From: Candidatus Kapaibacterium sp.
GTDB taxonomy: Bacteria > Bacteroidota > Ignavibacteria > Kapaibacteriales > Kapaibacteriaceae
Reading direction: 5' to 3'
Length of the DNA stretch: 64,000 nt
Assembly: GCA_030833725.1 (NCBI GenBank)
Contig: JAURGP010000002.1
Location: forward strand, 34,261 to 98,260
The position numbers and the translations under genes are program-made. The notes below the pieces were generated by a model. The model ran no database searches, was not told the origin of the DNA, and worked only from the letters and a program-made list of their open reading frames with translations. The first letter of the stretch is position 1, and each line of letters opens with the position of its first letter. Below, in pieces: positions 20,271 through 30,980 of this stretch.

Positions 20271-20985
20271 TGGAAAGGATCCGTTCGTTGTGAGAGTGTT
20301 GTTCGGAAAGTAGGAGGCGTCCGTCGGAGAGCACCTGTTCTACTCGCCAGATACCGTCGGTGTCGACGATCCGTACTTCGCTGCCTTCGATATTCAGGGC
20401 TGCCTTCCACCGATCAAACAGTTGGTGTACAGATTCGGTTCGTTGTTCTATCAACTTGCGTTTCAGTGTACTCAGCACATGATCAACAGAAGCATCAATA
20501 CCGCACGTAGCCAACGACGCACAAGGCTGGTTGATCATGTCCGGAAAACTACGCTGTTGAACGTTGATACCGATGCCTACAATCGTGACGATGCATCGAT
20601 CACCCTGAAAGACGTGCTCCACGAGTGAGCCAGAGATCTTCGCCCACATACCGTCATGGAGCGTTTGTACATCGTTGGGGTACTTCAACCGGAAGGGTTG
20701 CAGTGGTGCAACATCGTGCAGGGTATCCAACACCGTGAGCGACGCCAACCACATATAGCTGGAGAGGCGCTCGGGTGTAAGGGGCTGATGGTGACGCTCA
20801 CCGAATGACAGGTACACATTCTGGTGTGGTTCACCATACCACGCCTTGCCATTTCGGCCACGGCCATGAGTTTGCATGGACGCAGAGGCGAACATCACAT
20901 CGTGCGGGTTCTCCGAGTTTTCTAATTCGCGACGTATAATGTCGTTTGTTGACGTTGTTGTTTCTACGTGGATCTCGTGCATCAT
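20242..20985 (-). CDS. birA: biotin--[acetyl-CoA-carboxylase] ligase
   Basis: STNDIIRRELE...ASMQTHGRGRNGKAWYGEPHQNVYLSF...LKYPNDVQ...GIGINVQQ. Confidence 0.9.
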   Translation of the reverse strand: MMHEIHVETTTSTNDIIRRELENSENPHDVMFASASMQTHGRGRNGKAWYGEPHQNVYLSFGERHHQPLTPERLSSYMWLASLTVLDTLHDVAPLQPFRLKYPNDVQTLHDGMWAKISGSLVEHVFQGDRCIVTIVGIGINVQQRSFPDMINQPCASLATCGIDASVDHVLSTLKRKLIEQRTESVHQLFDRWKAALNIEGSEVRIVDTDGIWRVEQVLSDGRLLLSEQHSHNERILSNGDSLRYLH

Positions 20986-21051
20986 TCAAGATAGGTCGAT
21001 GAACGTCGTGTCGTTCAGCTGTAATGTAGCTTTGCATGAATCTCTACCAAC

Positions 21052-22413
21052 ATGATCGATCAACGCGAAACCATCTGTGCTCTTGCTACTCCTCCCGGTA
21101 CGGCGGGTCTTGCCGTGGTGCGCGTATCTGGTGCAGAGGCTCTATCGATATGTGGCCGTCTGTTCAAGGGCCGTGGTGCTCTATCCGATGCGGCTGCACA
21201 CACCATTCACTACGGCTGGTGGGGTGATGGCATCGACTCCGTAACGGCATCCGTGTTTCGAGCTCCGCATTCGTACACGGGTGAAGACGTGGTGGAGATT
21301 GGGTGCCATGGTGGTCCGTTTGTGGTGGATCAAATCATCGATTCACTGACTTCAGCTGGTGCTCGAGTGGCAGAGGCCGGAGAGTTCACCCGCAGAGCTT
21401 TTCTGAACAGCAAGCTCGACCTTACTCAGGTTGAAGCCGTAGCCGATGTAATCCATGCCCAAACACGGGCGGGAGCGCAGACTGCCGCCCGACAATTAGC
21501 AGGTGGCTTCACGCGACGACTGTCGGAATTGCGCCAAACCCTGTTGACGGCTCTTGGCTACTTGGAAGTGGAACTGGATTTCTCGGAAGAAGGGTATGAA
21601 TTCGTAAGCCGACCTGCGTTCTTGGAAACGTTACGTCAGGCAACGGTGGACGCTACGCGTTTGGCTGCATCGGCACAGTCGGCTCATATTCTGCGGTCGG
21701 GGTTTTACTGTGCGGTGGTAGGTTATCCGAATGCGGGCAAAAGCTCGCTCTTTAATGCACTTCTTGGCCGTCCACGCGCCATTGTGAGCCATATCGCGGG
21801 TACTACGCGCGACTACCTTGAGGAATCGCTTGTAGAGGATGGCTACACCATTCATTTGTACGATACGGCCGGTTTGCGGTCTACCGAGGATACAATTGAA
21901 CTTCTGGGAATCCAGGTCACATCCAGCCTGATTGAACAGAGCAACCTCGTGTTGGTCGTGAACGATGCCTCGCTTGGTTTTCGCCACAGCGATGCACTCA
22001 TTGCAGATATTCAGAGTCGGTATCCTACTGTACCGATTGCCGTTGTCCAGAATAAATCTGACCTCTCTGGTACGGGTGTGCTGGCTAGTGAGCTCGGTAA
22101 CATTGCCCAGATACCAACCATAGCACTGTCGGAACAGGGAGTTTCTGAGCTCAGGGCCTACATCGCAGCGATCTGTCGGGAAAGCACAGCCGCCATCCAC
22201 GATGTCTTGATCAATCAACGTCAGGCACACCTTTTGCGGGTGTTGATTGGACATCTGGAAGGCGCTTCTGGTGCGCTGGCACGGGAAGAGTCCCCTGATT
22301 TGATCGCCATAGATCTGCGGTCTGCGGTGCGTGTTCTGGGTGAAATCACCGGCGAAACGTGGAATCCTGATCTATTAGACACTGTGTTCTCTCGTTTTTG
22401 CATTGGTAAATAG
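21052..22413 (+). CDS. mnmE: tRNA modification GTPase MnmE
   Basis: ETICALATPPGTAGLAVVRVSG...GYPNAGKSSLFNALLGRPRAIVSHIAGTTRDYLEE...VFSRFCIGK. Confidence 0.97.
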   Translation: MIDQRETICALATPPGTAGLAVVRVSGAEALSICGRLFKGRGALSDAAAHTIHYGWWGDGIDSVTASVFRAPHSYTGEDVVEIGCHGGPFVVDQIIDSLTSAGARVAEAGEFTRRAFLNSKLDLTQVEAVADVIHAQTRAGAQTAARQLAGGFTRRLSELRQTLLTALGYLEVELDFSEEGYEFVSRPAFLETLRQATVDATRLAASAQSAHILRSGFYCAVVGYPNAGKSSLFNALLGRPRAIVSHIAGTTRDYLEESLVEDGYTIHLYDTAGLRSTEDTIELLGIQVTSSLIEQSNLVLVVNDASLGFRHSDALIADIQSRYPTVPIAVVQNKSDLSGTGVLASELGNIAQIPTIALSEQGVSELRAYIAAICRESTAAIHDVLINQRQAHLLRVLIGHLEGASGALAREESPDLIAIDLRSAVRVLGEITGETWNPDLLDTVFSRFCIGK

Positions 22414-22434
22414 CGGCTACGTAGGATCCCAACC

Positions 22435-22968
22435 ATGGCTCTACCTGAAGGAATGATGCTTCGTCCACTTGAGGATGTTGACTTTCAATTGTTTCTCGAC
22501 ATCCAATCGGATGCCCTGCGCAATGCTCCGGAGGTATTCGGCTCGGATTACGAGTGGTTTGAAGCCTTATCAATCCTGTCGAAGGAGCAACGGTTTGAGA
22601 AGTACATGATGTTTCCGTACAAGTATCTCCTCGGCGCATTCACTAGAGAGGGCGTCCTTGTGGGCATGATCGGCTTCTCAAACGATCGAAATCGGTCGAA
22701 AATTCGGCACAAAGCGCAGATCTGGGGGTTATACGTCCTCCCCGAGAACCGTGGCTCGGGTATTGCGTCTGCTTTGGTGCGATCTGTGGTAGAAACTGCC
22801 CAGGAGATCGGAGTGGAGTTGATTCAACTATCGGTAAGTACGCGGAACACTGAATCATATGCCTTGTACCTACGGTCTGGATTTGTGGTGTATGGTACGG
22901 AGGTGCGTGCTATGAAGGTTCAGAGCGATTACATCGACGAATATCTCATGGTCAAGTTTCTGCGGTAA
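22435..22968 (+). CDS. GNAT family N-acetyltransferase
   Basis: [55 protein letters not shown]. Confidence 0.88.
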   Translation: MALPEGMMLRPLEDVDFQLFLDIQSDALRNAPEVFGSDYEWFEALSILSKEQRFEKYMMFPYKYLLGAFTREGVLVGMIGFSNDRNRSKIRHKAQIWGLYVLPENRGSGIASALVRSVVETAQEIGVELIQLSVSTRNTESYALYLRSGFVVYGTEVRAMKVQSDYIDEYLMVKFLR

Positions 22969-22969
22969 G

Positions 22970-22985
22970 TGTTCCACGTGGAACA
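22970..22985. promoter_or_regulatory. parS-like ParB-binding site 1
   Basis: TGTTCCACGTGGAACA, perfect 16-bp palindrome matching the conserved bacterial parS consensus. Confidence 0.88.
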
Positions 22986-22995
22986 TCACCCGGAG

Positions 22996-23011
22996 TGTTT
23001 CACGTGGAACA
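22996..23011. promoter_or_regulatory. parS-like ParB-binding site 2
   Basis: TGTTTCACGTGGAACA, one half-site mismatch within AGTGTTTCACGTGGAACACT; 26 bp from site 1. Confidence 0.87.
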
Positions 23012-23048
23012 CTCCTTATCTGTTTCCGCATCTGTTTCCGAAGACACT

Positions 23049-24896
23049 ATGTTCGACGTAATCGTAATCGGTGGTGGCCATGCCGGTATTGAGGCATGTG
23101 TGGCTGCTGCTCGGATGGGTATGCGCGTTGCGCTGATTTCGATGGATAAACACACCATCGGACGTTTATCCTGTAATCCGTCTATTGGCGGGTCTGCAAA
23201 GGGCCATCTGGCCAAGGAAATCGACGCTCTTGGTGGTGTGATGCCCAAGATCGCAGATGCCAGCGGACTGCAATTCAAGCTGCTCAATACGTCCAAAGGA
23301 CCGGCTGTATGGTCTCCCCGGTCTCAGAATGACAAGGATCTCTACCCCTTGTTCGCCCAGCACATGATTCTGTCTACTCCCGGTATCACGATTGTATCTG
23401 AAACCGTTGCCGAGATTCTTGTTTCCGGCAGGACGGTAATCGGAGTTCTTACCGAGCAGAATGAGGAGATTCGGGGCAAAAGAGTGATCATTTGCTCAGG
23501 AACCTTCCTGAATGGGGTTTTATGGACGGGACAAAGTTGTACCGAGGGCGGACGTATCGGTGAACGAGCCTCGCACCGCATCTCGGATCTTCTCGAATCT
23601 CATGGTCTTCAACGTGGTAGGCTGAAAACAGGCACTCCTCCTCGTATCCTTGGGCGTTCCATACGGTACGAAGGAATGAAGCCCCACAACGGCGACGAAC
23701 AGCCGCAACCGTTCTCCATCGAAACACGTGAGGTGCGGAATAGATTAGCGTGTTGGGCAACCGAAACCACACCTCGTACTCATGAAATCCTTGAGGAAGG
23801 ATTTGAACGATCGCCGATGTTTACTGGTATGATCCAGGGTGCAGGACCACGCTACTGCCCTTCAATTGAAGATAAAATCTCACGTTTTTCCGATAAGTCT
23901 AGTCACACCATAGTCTTAGAGCCAGAAGCTATTGATTCTGAGTCTGTGTATGTAAATGGGTTTAGTACCTCACTGCCTCAGGATATCCAACTCCGTGGTC
24001 TGCGGTCCATACCCGGGCTGGAGGAGGCAGAGATCCTGAAGTACGGCTACGCTGTGGAGTACGACTTCTTCTATCCCTACCAACTGCGATTCACACTTGA
24101 AACAAAGGCCATTGATGGTTTGTACTTCGCTGGACAGATCAATGGTACATCGGGGTATGAAGAAGCTGCGAGTCAGGGATTGATTGCTGGGATCAATGCC
24201 GCGCTGAGCATCAAGGGAGAAGCCCCCTTCACCCTACAGCGTTCAGAGGCATACATCGGGGTACTGATCGACGATCTCGTCAACAAAAACACGGAAGAGC
24301 CGTATCGGATCTTTACAAGTCTGGCAGAGTATCGGCTGTTGTTACGGATTGATACCGTGTACGATCGACTACTACCACACGGGCACGGGTTGGGGTTGGT
24401 GAGCGATCACACACGTCGTATCTGGGAGCGTCAACAAGAGATGGACACCTTACTCACCGACCGTGTAAGAACCACCCGTCTAACCGCCACACAGGCCACC
24501 GAGTTTCTCGCACAGCACGGTCAAGACCCTGTGATCGAAACAGTGACACTAGAAACGCTGGCAAAACGGCCGACTGTACCGCTGGAACATGCCCTCCGAT
24601 TCAGCGAATGTATCCCCCTCTCAGTGTTAGATGAACACCCTGCATCCGTGCATCGAGTTCAGACAGGATATCGATATGCTGGCTACATCGAGAATCAGCG
24701 GCGTGATGTGGCGAGGTTCAAGGAGTTCGAGTCTCGGATGATTCCTGAACACTTTGATTACAGTAGAGTGCAATCTCTCTCCTTTGAGGCACGCGAAAAA
24801 CTGACGCGAATCCAACCTGCCTCCCTAGGACAGGCATCGCGCATTCCCGGCGTGTCTGCTGCCGACGTAAGTATACTCGCTGTGTACTTGCGTTAA
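23049..24896 (+). CDS. mnmG: tRNA uridine-5-carboxymethylaminomethyl(34) synthesis enzyme MnmG
   Basis: [31 protein letters not shown]; start moved from 22995 because MFHVEH is the translated parS site. Confidence 0.96.
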   Translation: MFDVIVIGGGHAGIEACVAAARMGMRVALISMDKHTIGRLSCNPSIGGSAKGHLAKEIDALGGVMPKIADASGLQFKLLNTSKGPAVWSPRSQNDKDLYPLFAQHMILSTPGITIVSETVAEILVSGRTVIGVLTEQNEEIRGKRVIICSGTFLNGVLWTGQSCTEGGRIGERASHRISDLLESHGLQRGRLKTGTPPRILGRSIRYEGMKPHNGDEQPQPFSIETREVRNRLACWATETTPRTHEILEEGFERSPMFTGMIQGAGPRYCPSIEDKISRFSDKSSHTIVLEPEAIDSESVYVNGFSTSLPQDIQLRGLRSIPGLEEAEILKYGYAVEYDFFYPYQLRFTLETKAIDGLYFAGQINGTSGYEEAASQGLIAGINAALSIKGEAPFTLQRSEAYIGVLIDDLVNKNTEEPYRIFTSLAEYRLLLRIDTVYDRLLPHGHGLGLVSDHTRRIWERQQEMDTLLTDRVRTTRLTATQATEFLAQHGQDPVIETVTLETLAKRPTVPLEHALRFSECIPLSVLDEHPASVHRVQTGYRYAGYIENQRRDVARFKEFESRMIPEHFDYSRVQSLSFEAREKLTRIQPASLGQASRIPGVSAADVSILAVYLR

Positions 24897-24904
24897 CTTT
24901 GTGC

Positions 24905-26197
24905 ATGATCGACATCAAACGTATCCGCGAACAGGCAACTGCCGTCAAAGAAAACTGTGTTCGGAAGAATACAGACCCATCACGCATCGACGCCATCCTA
25001 GAACTTGACGGACAGCGTCGCACCCTTATTCAACAGGTCGAGGATCTAAAAGCTCGGCGAAATGAGGTGTCGCAGCGCGTTGCACGACTCAAGACCCAAC
25101 CAGGTGCTGATCAAAGTGAGACTGACCAACTCATTGCAGAAATGCGAGGTGTTGGGGACGAAATCAAAAACCTCGACGAACAATTACGGAGTATCGACGC
25201 GGCTCTGGAAGACCACATGCTGTGGATTCCAAACATTGCCCATGATAGTGTTCCTGTGGGTAAGGACGCGGATGATAACGTTGAGGTTCGGAGGGTGGGT
25301 ACATGCTCAGAACGTACGTTCCACCAGGATCACATCACAATCGCGCAGCGATTGGGAATTCTGGATTTCGAACGAGGATCGAAGGTGACGGGTTCTGGTT
25401 TCGGGTTCTATGTTGGGAAAGGGGCTCGACTGGAGCGTGCACTGCTCAATTTCTTTCTCGATACAAACACCATGAGTCGGGGATACACCGAGATCATTCC
25501 CCCTCAAGTAGCGAACGCGGATTCGATGCGCGGCACTGCCCAACTTCCTAAGAGTGCGGATGATATGTACTACATGGAGCGCGATGAGCTCTACCTCATC
25601 CCTACTGCCGAAGTACCGATTACCAATTACCATCGTAACGAACTCCTACCCGCAGATCAGCTCCCTGTATGCTATGCAGGGTATTCAGCATGCTTCCGTC
25701 GCGAGGCAGGGAGTTACGGTAAGGACACCAAGGGTTTTCTGCGCGTCCACCAGTTCAATAAGGTAGAGCTTGTGAAGTTTACAACGCCAGAAACATCGTA
25801 CGATGAACTGGAGCGATTGGTACAGGACGTGGAGTCCTTGTTACAACAACTCGGACTCACCTATCGTGTGCTTTCGTTGTGTACTGGCGACATGACGTTT
25901 GGCGGAGCTAAAACCTACGATCTTGAGGTATGGTCTCCTGGAGAACAGCGGTGGTTAGAAGTTAGCTCGTGCACCAACTTCGAAGACTTTCAAGCCCGGC
26001 GTTCTAGCATTCGCTATAAGCCCGACGCTACATCGAAGCCTACCTTCGTTCATACCTTGAATGGAAGCGGTCTCGCCACCTCTCGGATCATGGTAGCCAT
26101 TTTGGAAACCTATCAGCAGGAAGATGGATCGGTGAGGCTGCCAGCTTGCCTAGTACCATATACAGGCTTCGAGGTGATCGAGGTGGATCAAAACTGA
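24905..26197 (+). CDS. serS: serine--tRNA ligase
   Basis: MIDIKRIREQATAVKENCVRKNTD...TAEVPITNYHRNELLPADQLPVCYAGYSACFRREAGSYGKDTKGFLRVHQFNKVE. Confidence 0.96.
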   Translation: MIDIKRIREQATAVKENCVRKNTDPSRIDAILELDGQRRTLIQQVEDLKARRNEVSQRVARLKTQPGADQSETDQLIAEMRGVGDEIKNLDEQLRSIDAALEDHMLWIPNIAHDSVPVGKDADDNVEVRRVGTCSERTFHQDHITIAQRLGILDFERGSKVTGSGFGFYVGKGARLERALLNFFLDTNTMSRGYTEIIPPQVANADSMRGTAQLPKSADDMYYMERDELYLIPTAEVPITNYHRNELLPADQLPVCYAGYSACFRREAGSYGKDTKGFLRVHQFNKVELVKFTTPETSYDELERLVQDVESLLQQLGLTYRVLSLCTGDMTFGGAKTYDLEVWSPGEQRWLEVSSCTNFEDFQARRSSIRYKPDATSKPTFVHTLNGSGLATSRIMVAILETYQQEDGSVRLPACLVPYTGFEVIEVDQN

Positions 26198-26576
26198 ACA
26201 ATCGATACCCGAAAACCAACTACCGTTCTCCACACTCAACATCATATCTTCACTTCTTCTCTTTTTCAAAGGTTGAAGAAGATGATGATGTATATGTACC
26301 GTGGAAACAGGGGATAACTCTACACTCGATACCCCTGATGATCACGAACATCTTATTGTTCAACCACTTACTCAGTGAGATCAACCCCGACACTCTACGT
26401 GGATAACCGCAGGAAAACAGAAACACCCCGAGAATAACGCCGAAGAACTTTTTCTTGGACACATCACCTCCATGTTGAGAGAGGGTACAGAAACCACTTC
26501 TAACCACCTTTTACAACACCTACGTGGAAAGATGTGTGAATAGCACACCAACTATCTTTTCTGGATAGGGTTTACC
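26198..26576. other. long non-coding spacer with DnaA-box-like sequences (candidate oriC-like region)
   Basis: About 380 bp without a credible ORF; TTCTCCACA (26226-26234) and GTTATCCACG (rc, 26399-26408), each one mismatch from TTATCCACA; weaker GTTATCCCC and CTATTCACA; 3 kb from the parS pair. Confidence 0.35.
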
Positions 26577-28130
26577 ATGTCCACTCTTCGTTTGATCCTG
26601 GGCGATCAGTTGCATAGATCGCATTCCTGGTGTAAGGGGCCTGATCCCGACGTCACCATCGTGATGATGGAGGTCCGCTCCGAGACAGATTATGTGCGTC
26701 ATCATATCCAGAAAGTAGCCTGCATCTTCGCAGCGATGCGTGCGTTTGCCGACGAACTTCGTCACCAGGGTCATCGTGTGATCTACATCAAGATCAACGA
26801 CCCACACAACAAACACACCCTAACGGGAAATCTCTCTGCGCTCGTCCACACCCACAAGATCACACGCGTAGAGTATCAAGAACCAGACGAATGGCGTGTG
26901 GACGAAGAACTGGTAAAGTGGTCGCAGAAGGCAGGAGTAGAAACAACCTGCGTCAGCACCGAGCACTTCTATACGCAACGCTACGACCTCCGCGATGTTT
27001 TTGGTAAGCGCACGCGCTACGTGATGGAAAACTACTACCGTTGGATGCGCAAGCGCTTCAATGTGTTTATGGATGATGATGGAGAGCGTCCCATCGGTGG
27101 AAAATGGAACTACGACGCTGCTAATCGAAATCCCTGGAAAGGCGAACACGATATTCCACCTCTCTGGAATCCCCACAATGATCTCACGGAGATCGTGCGT
27201 GATATCGAGTCGGCGAAGATCACCACGATAGGTACAATCGACCCCGCCGATGTTCCCTGGCCAATCACGAGAGCTCAAGCTCTCGACCAATTAGAGACGT
27301 TTATCTCAGATGCCTTGCCGCACTTCGGAAGGTACCAAGATGCTATGGTTTCCAACACCAACCCCGCGGCGTGGTACCTCTATCACTCTCGATTGTCGTT
27401 TGCCCTTAACACGAAGATGCTTACGCCACACGAAGTGGTTGAGCGAGTAGAAGCATGGTGGCACAGCGACGGCACACCAGAAACACTTTCTGCTGTAGAG
27501 GGCTTCATCCGACAGATCATCGGTTGGCGTGAATACGTTCGTGGTATCTATTGGAGTGAGATGCCAACCTATGCATCATTGAACAGCTTGGATCAGAACA
27601 ATCGGCTACCATCATGGTATTGGACCGGTGCTACGCGGATGAATTGTATGCACAGTGTCATCACGCAATCCCTGGAACACGCCTATGCCCACCACATCCA
27701 ACGGTTGATGATTACTGGCGTGTTTGCAATGATGGCAGAGATAGATCCAAATGACGTAGATGAGTGGTACCTCGGTATCTACATCGATGCGTTTGAATGG
27801 GTGGAAATGCCGAATGTGCGCGGGATGAGTCAGTGGGCCGACGGTGGCAAGGTGAGTACAAAGCCCTATGCCTGTGGTGGTAACTACATCAACAAGATGA
27901 GTAACTACTGCAAGGGCTGCGAGTATACCGTTTCAAAGAAACGGGACGAAGGTGATGCCTGTCCATTCAACGCCCTCTACTGGCACTTCATACATCGGAA
28001 CCAGAAGATTCTTCAAACCAATGAGCGTACATCGATCGCCCTGGCTACGTTGCGTAAAATGAAGAACGAGGATCGCATCGCGCTTCTACAACGTGCGCAA
28101 TGGATCCTCGATCACCTTGAGGAGGTGTAG
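26577..28130 (+). CDS. cryptochrome/photolyase-related protein (FeS-BCP/CryB-like)
   Basis: LRLILGDQLHRSHSW...GWREYVRGIYWSEMP...LPSWYWTGATRMNCMHSVITQSLEHAYAHHIQRLMITGVFAMMAEIDPNDVDEWYLGIYIDAFEWVEMPNVRGMSQWADGG. Confidence 0.93.
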   Translation: MSTLRLILGDQLHRSHSWCKGPDPDVTIVMMEVRSETDYVRHHIQKVACIFAAMRAFADELRHQGHRVIYIKINDPHNKHTLTGNLSALVHTHKITRVEYQEPDEWRVDEELVKWSQKAGVETTCVSTEHFYTQRYDLRDVFGKRTRYVMENYYRWMRKRFNVFMDDDGERPIGGKWNYDAANRNPWKGEHDIPPLWNPHNDLTEIVRDIESAKITTIGTIDPADVPWPITRAQALDQLETFISDALPHFGRYQDAMVSNTNPAAWYLYHSRLSFALNTKMLTPHEVVERVEAWWHSDGTPETLSAVEGFIRQIIGWREYVRGIYWSEMPTYASLNSLDQNNRLPSWYWTGATRMNCMHSVITQSLEHAYAHHIQRLMITGVFAMMAEIDPNDVDEWYLGIYIDAFEWVEMPNVRGMSQWADGGKVSTKPYACGGNYINKMSNYCKGCEYTVSKKRDEGDACPFNALYWHFIHRNQKILQTNERTSIALATLRKMKNEDRIALLQRAQWILDHLEEV

Positions 28131-28137
28131 GGATAGA

Positions 28138-28611
28138 CTACCCAAGGTAGGCGGAGTACATCCACACGAGCTTTTCCTGCTCACGGATGTAGTCGGACAT
28201 CAATGCATTAGTACCCTCGTCACCAGCTTTGCTGGACAGTTCAAGAATCTCCCGCTGTTGTAGCAACACCGTGGTAAATGCACTCAGCACTCGTTGCACG
28301 GCCTGACGGCCATCCTTGATATTTTCTGCGGGTTTGACCGAGCTGGTCTCGAGGTAGATAGTATGGGTATGGTACGGCGTACCACCCAGAGTCAGCACCC
28401 TCTCGGCGAGTTCGTCTATCTTCAGTTGGAGATTCGTGTACAACTCCTCGAACTTCACATGGAGTTCAAAGAACTTCTCGCCACGGATGTTCCAGTGAAA
28501 ACCACGCACATTCTGATAGAAGATGGCGTAGTTCGCCAAGAGTTCGTTCAATTCACCAATCAACTGCTGCGACTTTGCAGCACTAAGACCTATTGCATTG
28601 TTCTTTGCCAT
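28138..28611 (-). CDS. dps: Dps family DNA-binding/ferritin-like stress protein
   Basis: NELLANYAIFYQNVRGFHWNIRGEKFFELHVKFEELYTNLQLKIDELAERVLTLGGTP. Confidence 0.93.
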   Translation of the reverse strand: MAKNNAIGLSAAKSQQLIGELNELLANYAIFYQNVRGFHWNIRGEKFFELHVKFEELYTNLQLKIDELAERVLTLGGTPYHTHTIYLETSSVKPAENIKDGRQAVQRVLSAFTTVLLQQREILELSSKAGDEGTNALMSDYIREQEKLVWMYSAYLG

Positions 28612-28650
28612 GCGTCTCCCGTTGACATCGTGGAAAGAGACGCAGACGAT

Positions 28651-29661
28651 CTACTCACCTACTTGTTTGATGTACGCACAACATAAATCCACCGTAGCCT
28701 GAATTCCCTGTACGTGCGTACGCTCCATTCCATGGGAAGCGGCCACACCAGGCCCGATCAACGCCACACGGTAGTCTCTTCCGGCCCGCCAGGCAGCGGT
28801 ACCATCGGAGCTGTAAAACGGATACACATCCACACTGTGTGGAATAGTGTGGGATTCAGCCAGTGCAACAAGGCTCGTCCTCATCCCATAATCGTATGGA
28901 CCACCGGAGTCCTTCGCACAGATGGAGCAGAGCGTCTCGCGACCGTCAACAGCGTCACCCACCACCCCCATATCGATCACCAGGAGATCGCGTATCGAAT
29001 CGCTGAAACCTGTCGTACCTCCATGACCTACTTCTTCATACGTACTGAAGAACAACTCGACGCCGATGGTAGGGGGCTGATCGCGCAGGGCTCGTGCCAC
29101 TTCGAACAACACGTAACAACCAGCCTTATTGTCCAGAAAGTGGCTCTTGATGTATCCGTTAGGCAGAGCTTGATATCGAGGGTCTACTGCGATGATGTCC
29201 CCTACCCGGATGCCAAGGGCCTGCACATCCTTCACCGAGCGCACATCCTCGTCGAGACGAACGTGCATCGTATCAACACTTCGCTCGCTGGTACCGGCAA
29301 CACGGTTAGCGTGCGTCGACGGATTATTCAAGAGCATCGTTCCGTTGTACACGCTCCCATTCATCGTGTGGATACGCACGTAACTCCCCTCGAACGTAGG
29401 CAACAACGGAGATCCCAGGAGGGAAAACGCCAATGTACCATCCGACTTGATCTTACTAACAATCGCCCCTAGTGTATCGGTGTGGGCAGCCAGCCCGATG
29501 ACGGGATCGCTTCCTAACTGCGCAACGACAGCCCCCTTCACCGTTCGCCTCACCGACCATCCGAGATCTTCTAGTGTGGCGGCGATAAAATCCGAAGCCG
29601 CCTGGGTGTATCCCGTGGGTGAATCAATGGCAATAAGCTCGCCGAGGAGATGGAGTGTGTC
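28651..29661 (-). CDS. M42 family metallopeptidase
   Basis: MDTLHLLGELIAIDSPTGYTQ...IGLAAHTDTLGAIV...KSHFLDNKAGCYVLFE...FSTYEEVGHGG. Confidence 0.87.
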   Translation of the reverse strand, partial: DTLHLLGELIAIDSPTGYTQAASDFIAATLEDLGWSVRRTVKGAVVAQLGSDPVIGLAAHTDTLGAIVSKIKSDGTLAFSLLGSPLLPTFEGSYVRIHTMNGSVYNGTMLLNNPSTHANRVAGTSERSVDTMHVRLDEDVRSVKDVQALGIRVGDIIAVDPRYQALPNGYIKSHFLDNKAGCYVLFEVARALRDQPPTIGVELFFSTYEEVGHGGTTGFSDSIRDLLVIDMGVVGDAVDGRETLCSICAKDSGGPYDYGMRTSLVALAESHTIPHSVDVYPFYSSDGTAAWRAGRDYRVALIGPGVAASHGMERTHVQGIQATVDLCCAYIKQVGE

Positions 29662-29718
29662 CATAAAACGCTTCGTCTGTGTGTATGTTCGTCTCTCAGC
29701 AAACATACAGCTCGATCA

Positions 29719-30960
29719 ATGCCACATATCACCACCTATTCCCACACCCTTCAGAACGGGATGCGCGTGATTGCGTGTCCGATCCCCGACACAGCACTCG
29801 TAACCGTTCACGTTCAGTACAATGTTGGTTCGTTCAACGAAGATCCGTCCCGCACAGGATTAGCGCACCTGTTCGAACACTTGATGTTCGACAACACGTC
29901 CACAGGTGTGGACAAACACTACGACGCTCTCTGCACGAGAGCAGGTGGCACGAACAACGCCTATACCACCTACGATCATACCGCTTACCATATCACGCTG
30001 CCATCGCATCAGATGGAGTTGGGCTTGTGGCTCGAGGCTGATCGTATGCAGGCCTTTGCAATCACAGATCAAGCGTTAAGGGTTCAGCAAAGTGTGGTGG
30101 TAGAAGAAATCAATCAGAATGTAGAGAACCAGCCGTACGGTCAGGTGTGGCCTACCATCGATCGTATGTCCTTCACACCCGACAGTCACTACTCGTGGAA
30201 CGTATATGGAAGCGCCCACCACGTAGAAGCCGTGTCTATGGAGGATGCTACCACGTTCTTTCACCGTTACTACCAGCCGGCAAACGCAGTATTAGTCGTA
30301 GCCGGTGGTTGCAATCCAGAAGAAGTGTTCAGGCTGGCCGATCTGTACTTTGGGTTGATACCCTCCGCTACTATTCCACACCACCCACAACCAGTTATCG
30401 GTGTGCAGAGTGGTCAACACGAGATATTGCGTGATCGCGTTCCTGCCGAGGCAGCCTTTATCACCATACCACTTCCACCACAAACAGACGCTCGCATCTT
30501 CGATGCCGAGATTGTCTCCCGTGTGATTGGTGGTGGAACCAGTAGCTCGTTGTATCAGCATTTGGTTCACACCACGCGCTCGGCGAGTTACACCGGTGCC
30601 TTTATCGACCGTCGTGCCCATGCCTCACTGATGATCATCTACGCCTATGGTCTCGACCATACTATCACCGCGGATCGACTTGTCCAGGAGATGCAACACG
30701 CCATTCTACACACAGCACTCACATCGCAGGCGATTTCCAAGGCCGTACAACAACTACGAACGGCGCACGCATTCGAACTCCAGCGAAGTAGTTCGATCGC
30801 AAATGAAGTTGCCTACAACGCGATGTACTTTCAGCATCCGGAACAGGTCAACACTGTATTGGAGGCCTATGCATCGCGGACAGAGGAGGATGTTCACGCA
30901 ATGTTCGCGCGTGTGTGTACCACAAACACGTGGAACCGACTAGATGTGATACCAGCGTAG
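29719..30960 (+). CDS. M16 family zinc peptidase
   Basis: QNGMRVIACPIPDTALVTVHVQYNVGSFNEDPSRTGLAHLFEHLMFDNT, inverted HxxEH. Confidence 0.93.
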   Translation: MPHITTYSHTLQNGMRVIACPIPDTALVTVHVQYNVGSFNEDPSRTGLAHLFEHLMFDNTSTGVDKHYDALCTRAGGTNNAYTTYDHTAYHITLPSHQMELGLWLEADRMQAFAITDQALRVQQSVVVEEINQNVENQPYGQVWPTIDRMSFTPDSHYSWNVYGSAHHVEAVSMEDATTFFHRYYQPANAVLVVAGGCNPEEVFRLADLYFGLIPSATIPHHPQPVIGVQSGQHEILRDRVPAEAAFITIPLPPQTDARIFDAEIVSRVIGGGTSSSLYQHLVHTTRSASYTGAFIDRRAHASLMIIYAYGLDHTITADRLVQEMQHAILHTALTSQAISKAVQQLRTAHAFELQRSSSIANEVAYNAMYFQHPEQVNTVLEAYASRTEEDVHAMFARVCTTNTWNRLDVIPA

Positions 30961-30980
30961 GTATCTAAGGAGTGAAGAGC

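Noticed and set aside
22995-23048. N-terminal extension [18 protein letters not shown] on MnmG
   Set aside because: It translates a parS site; the Rossmann start [13 protein letters not shown] at 23049 is the family start
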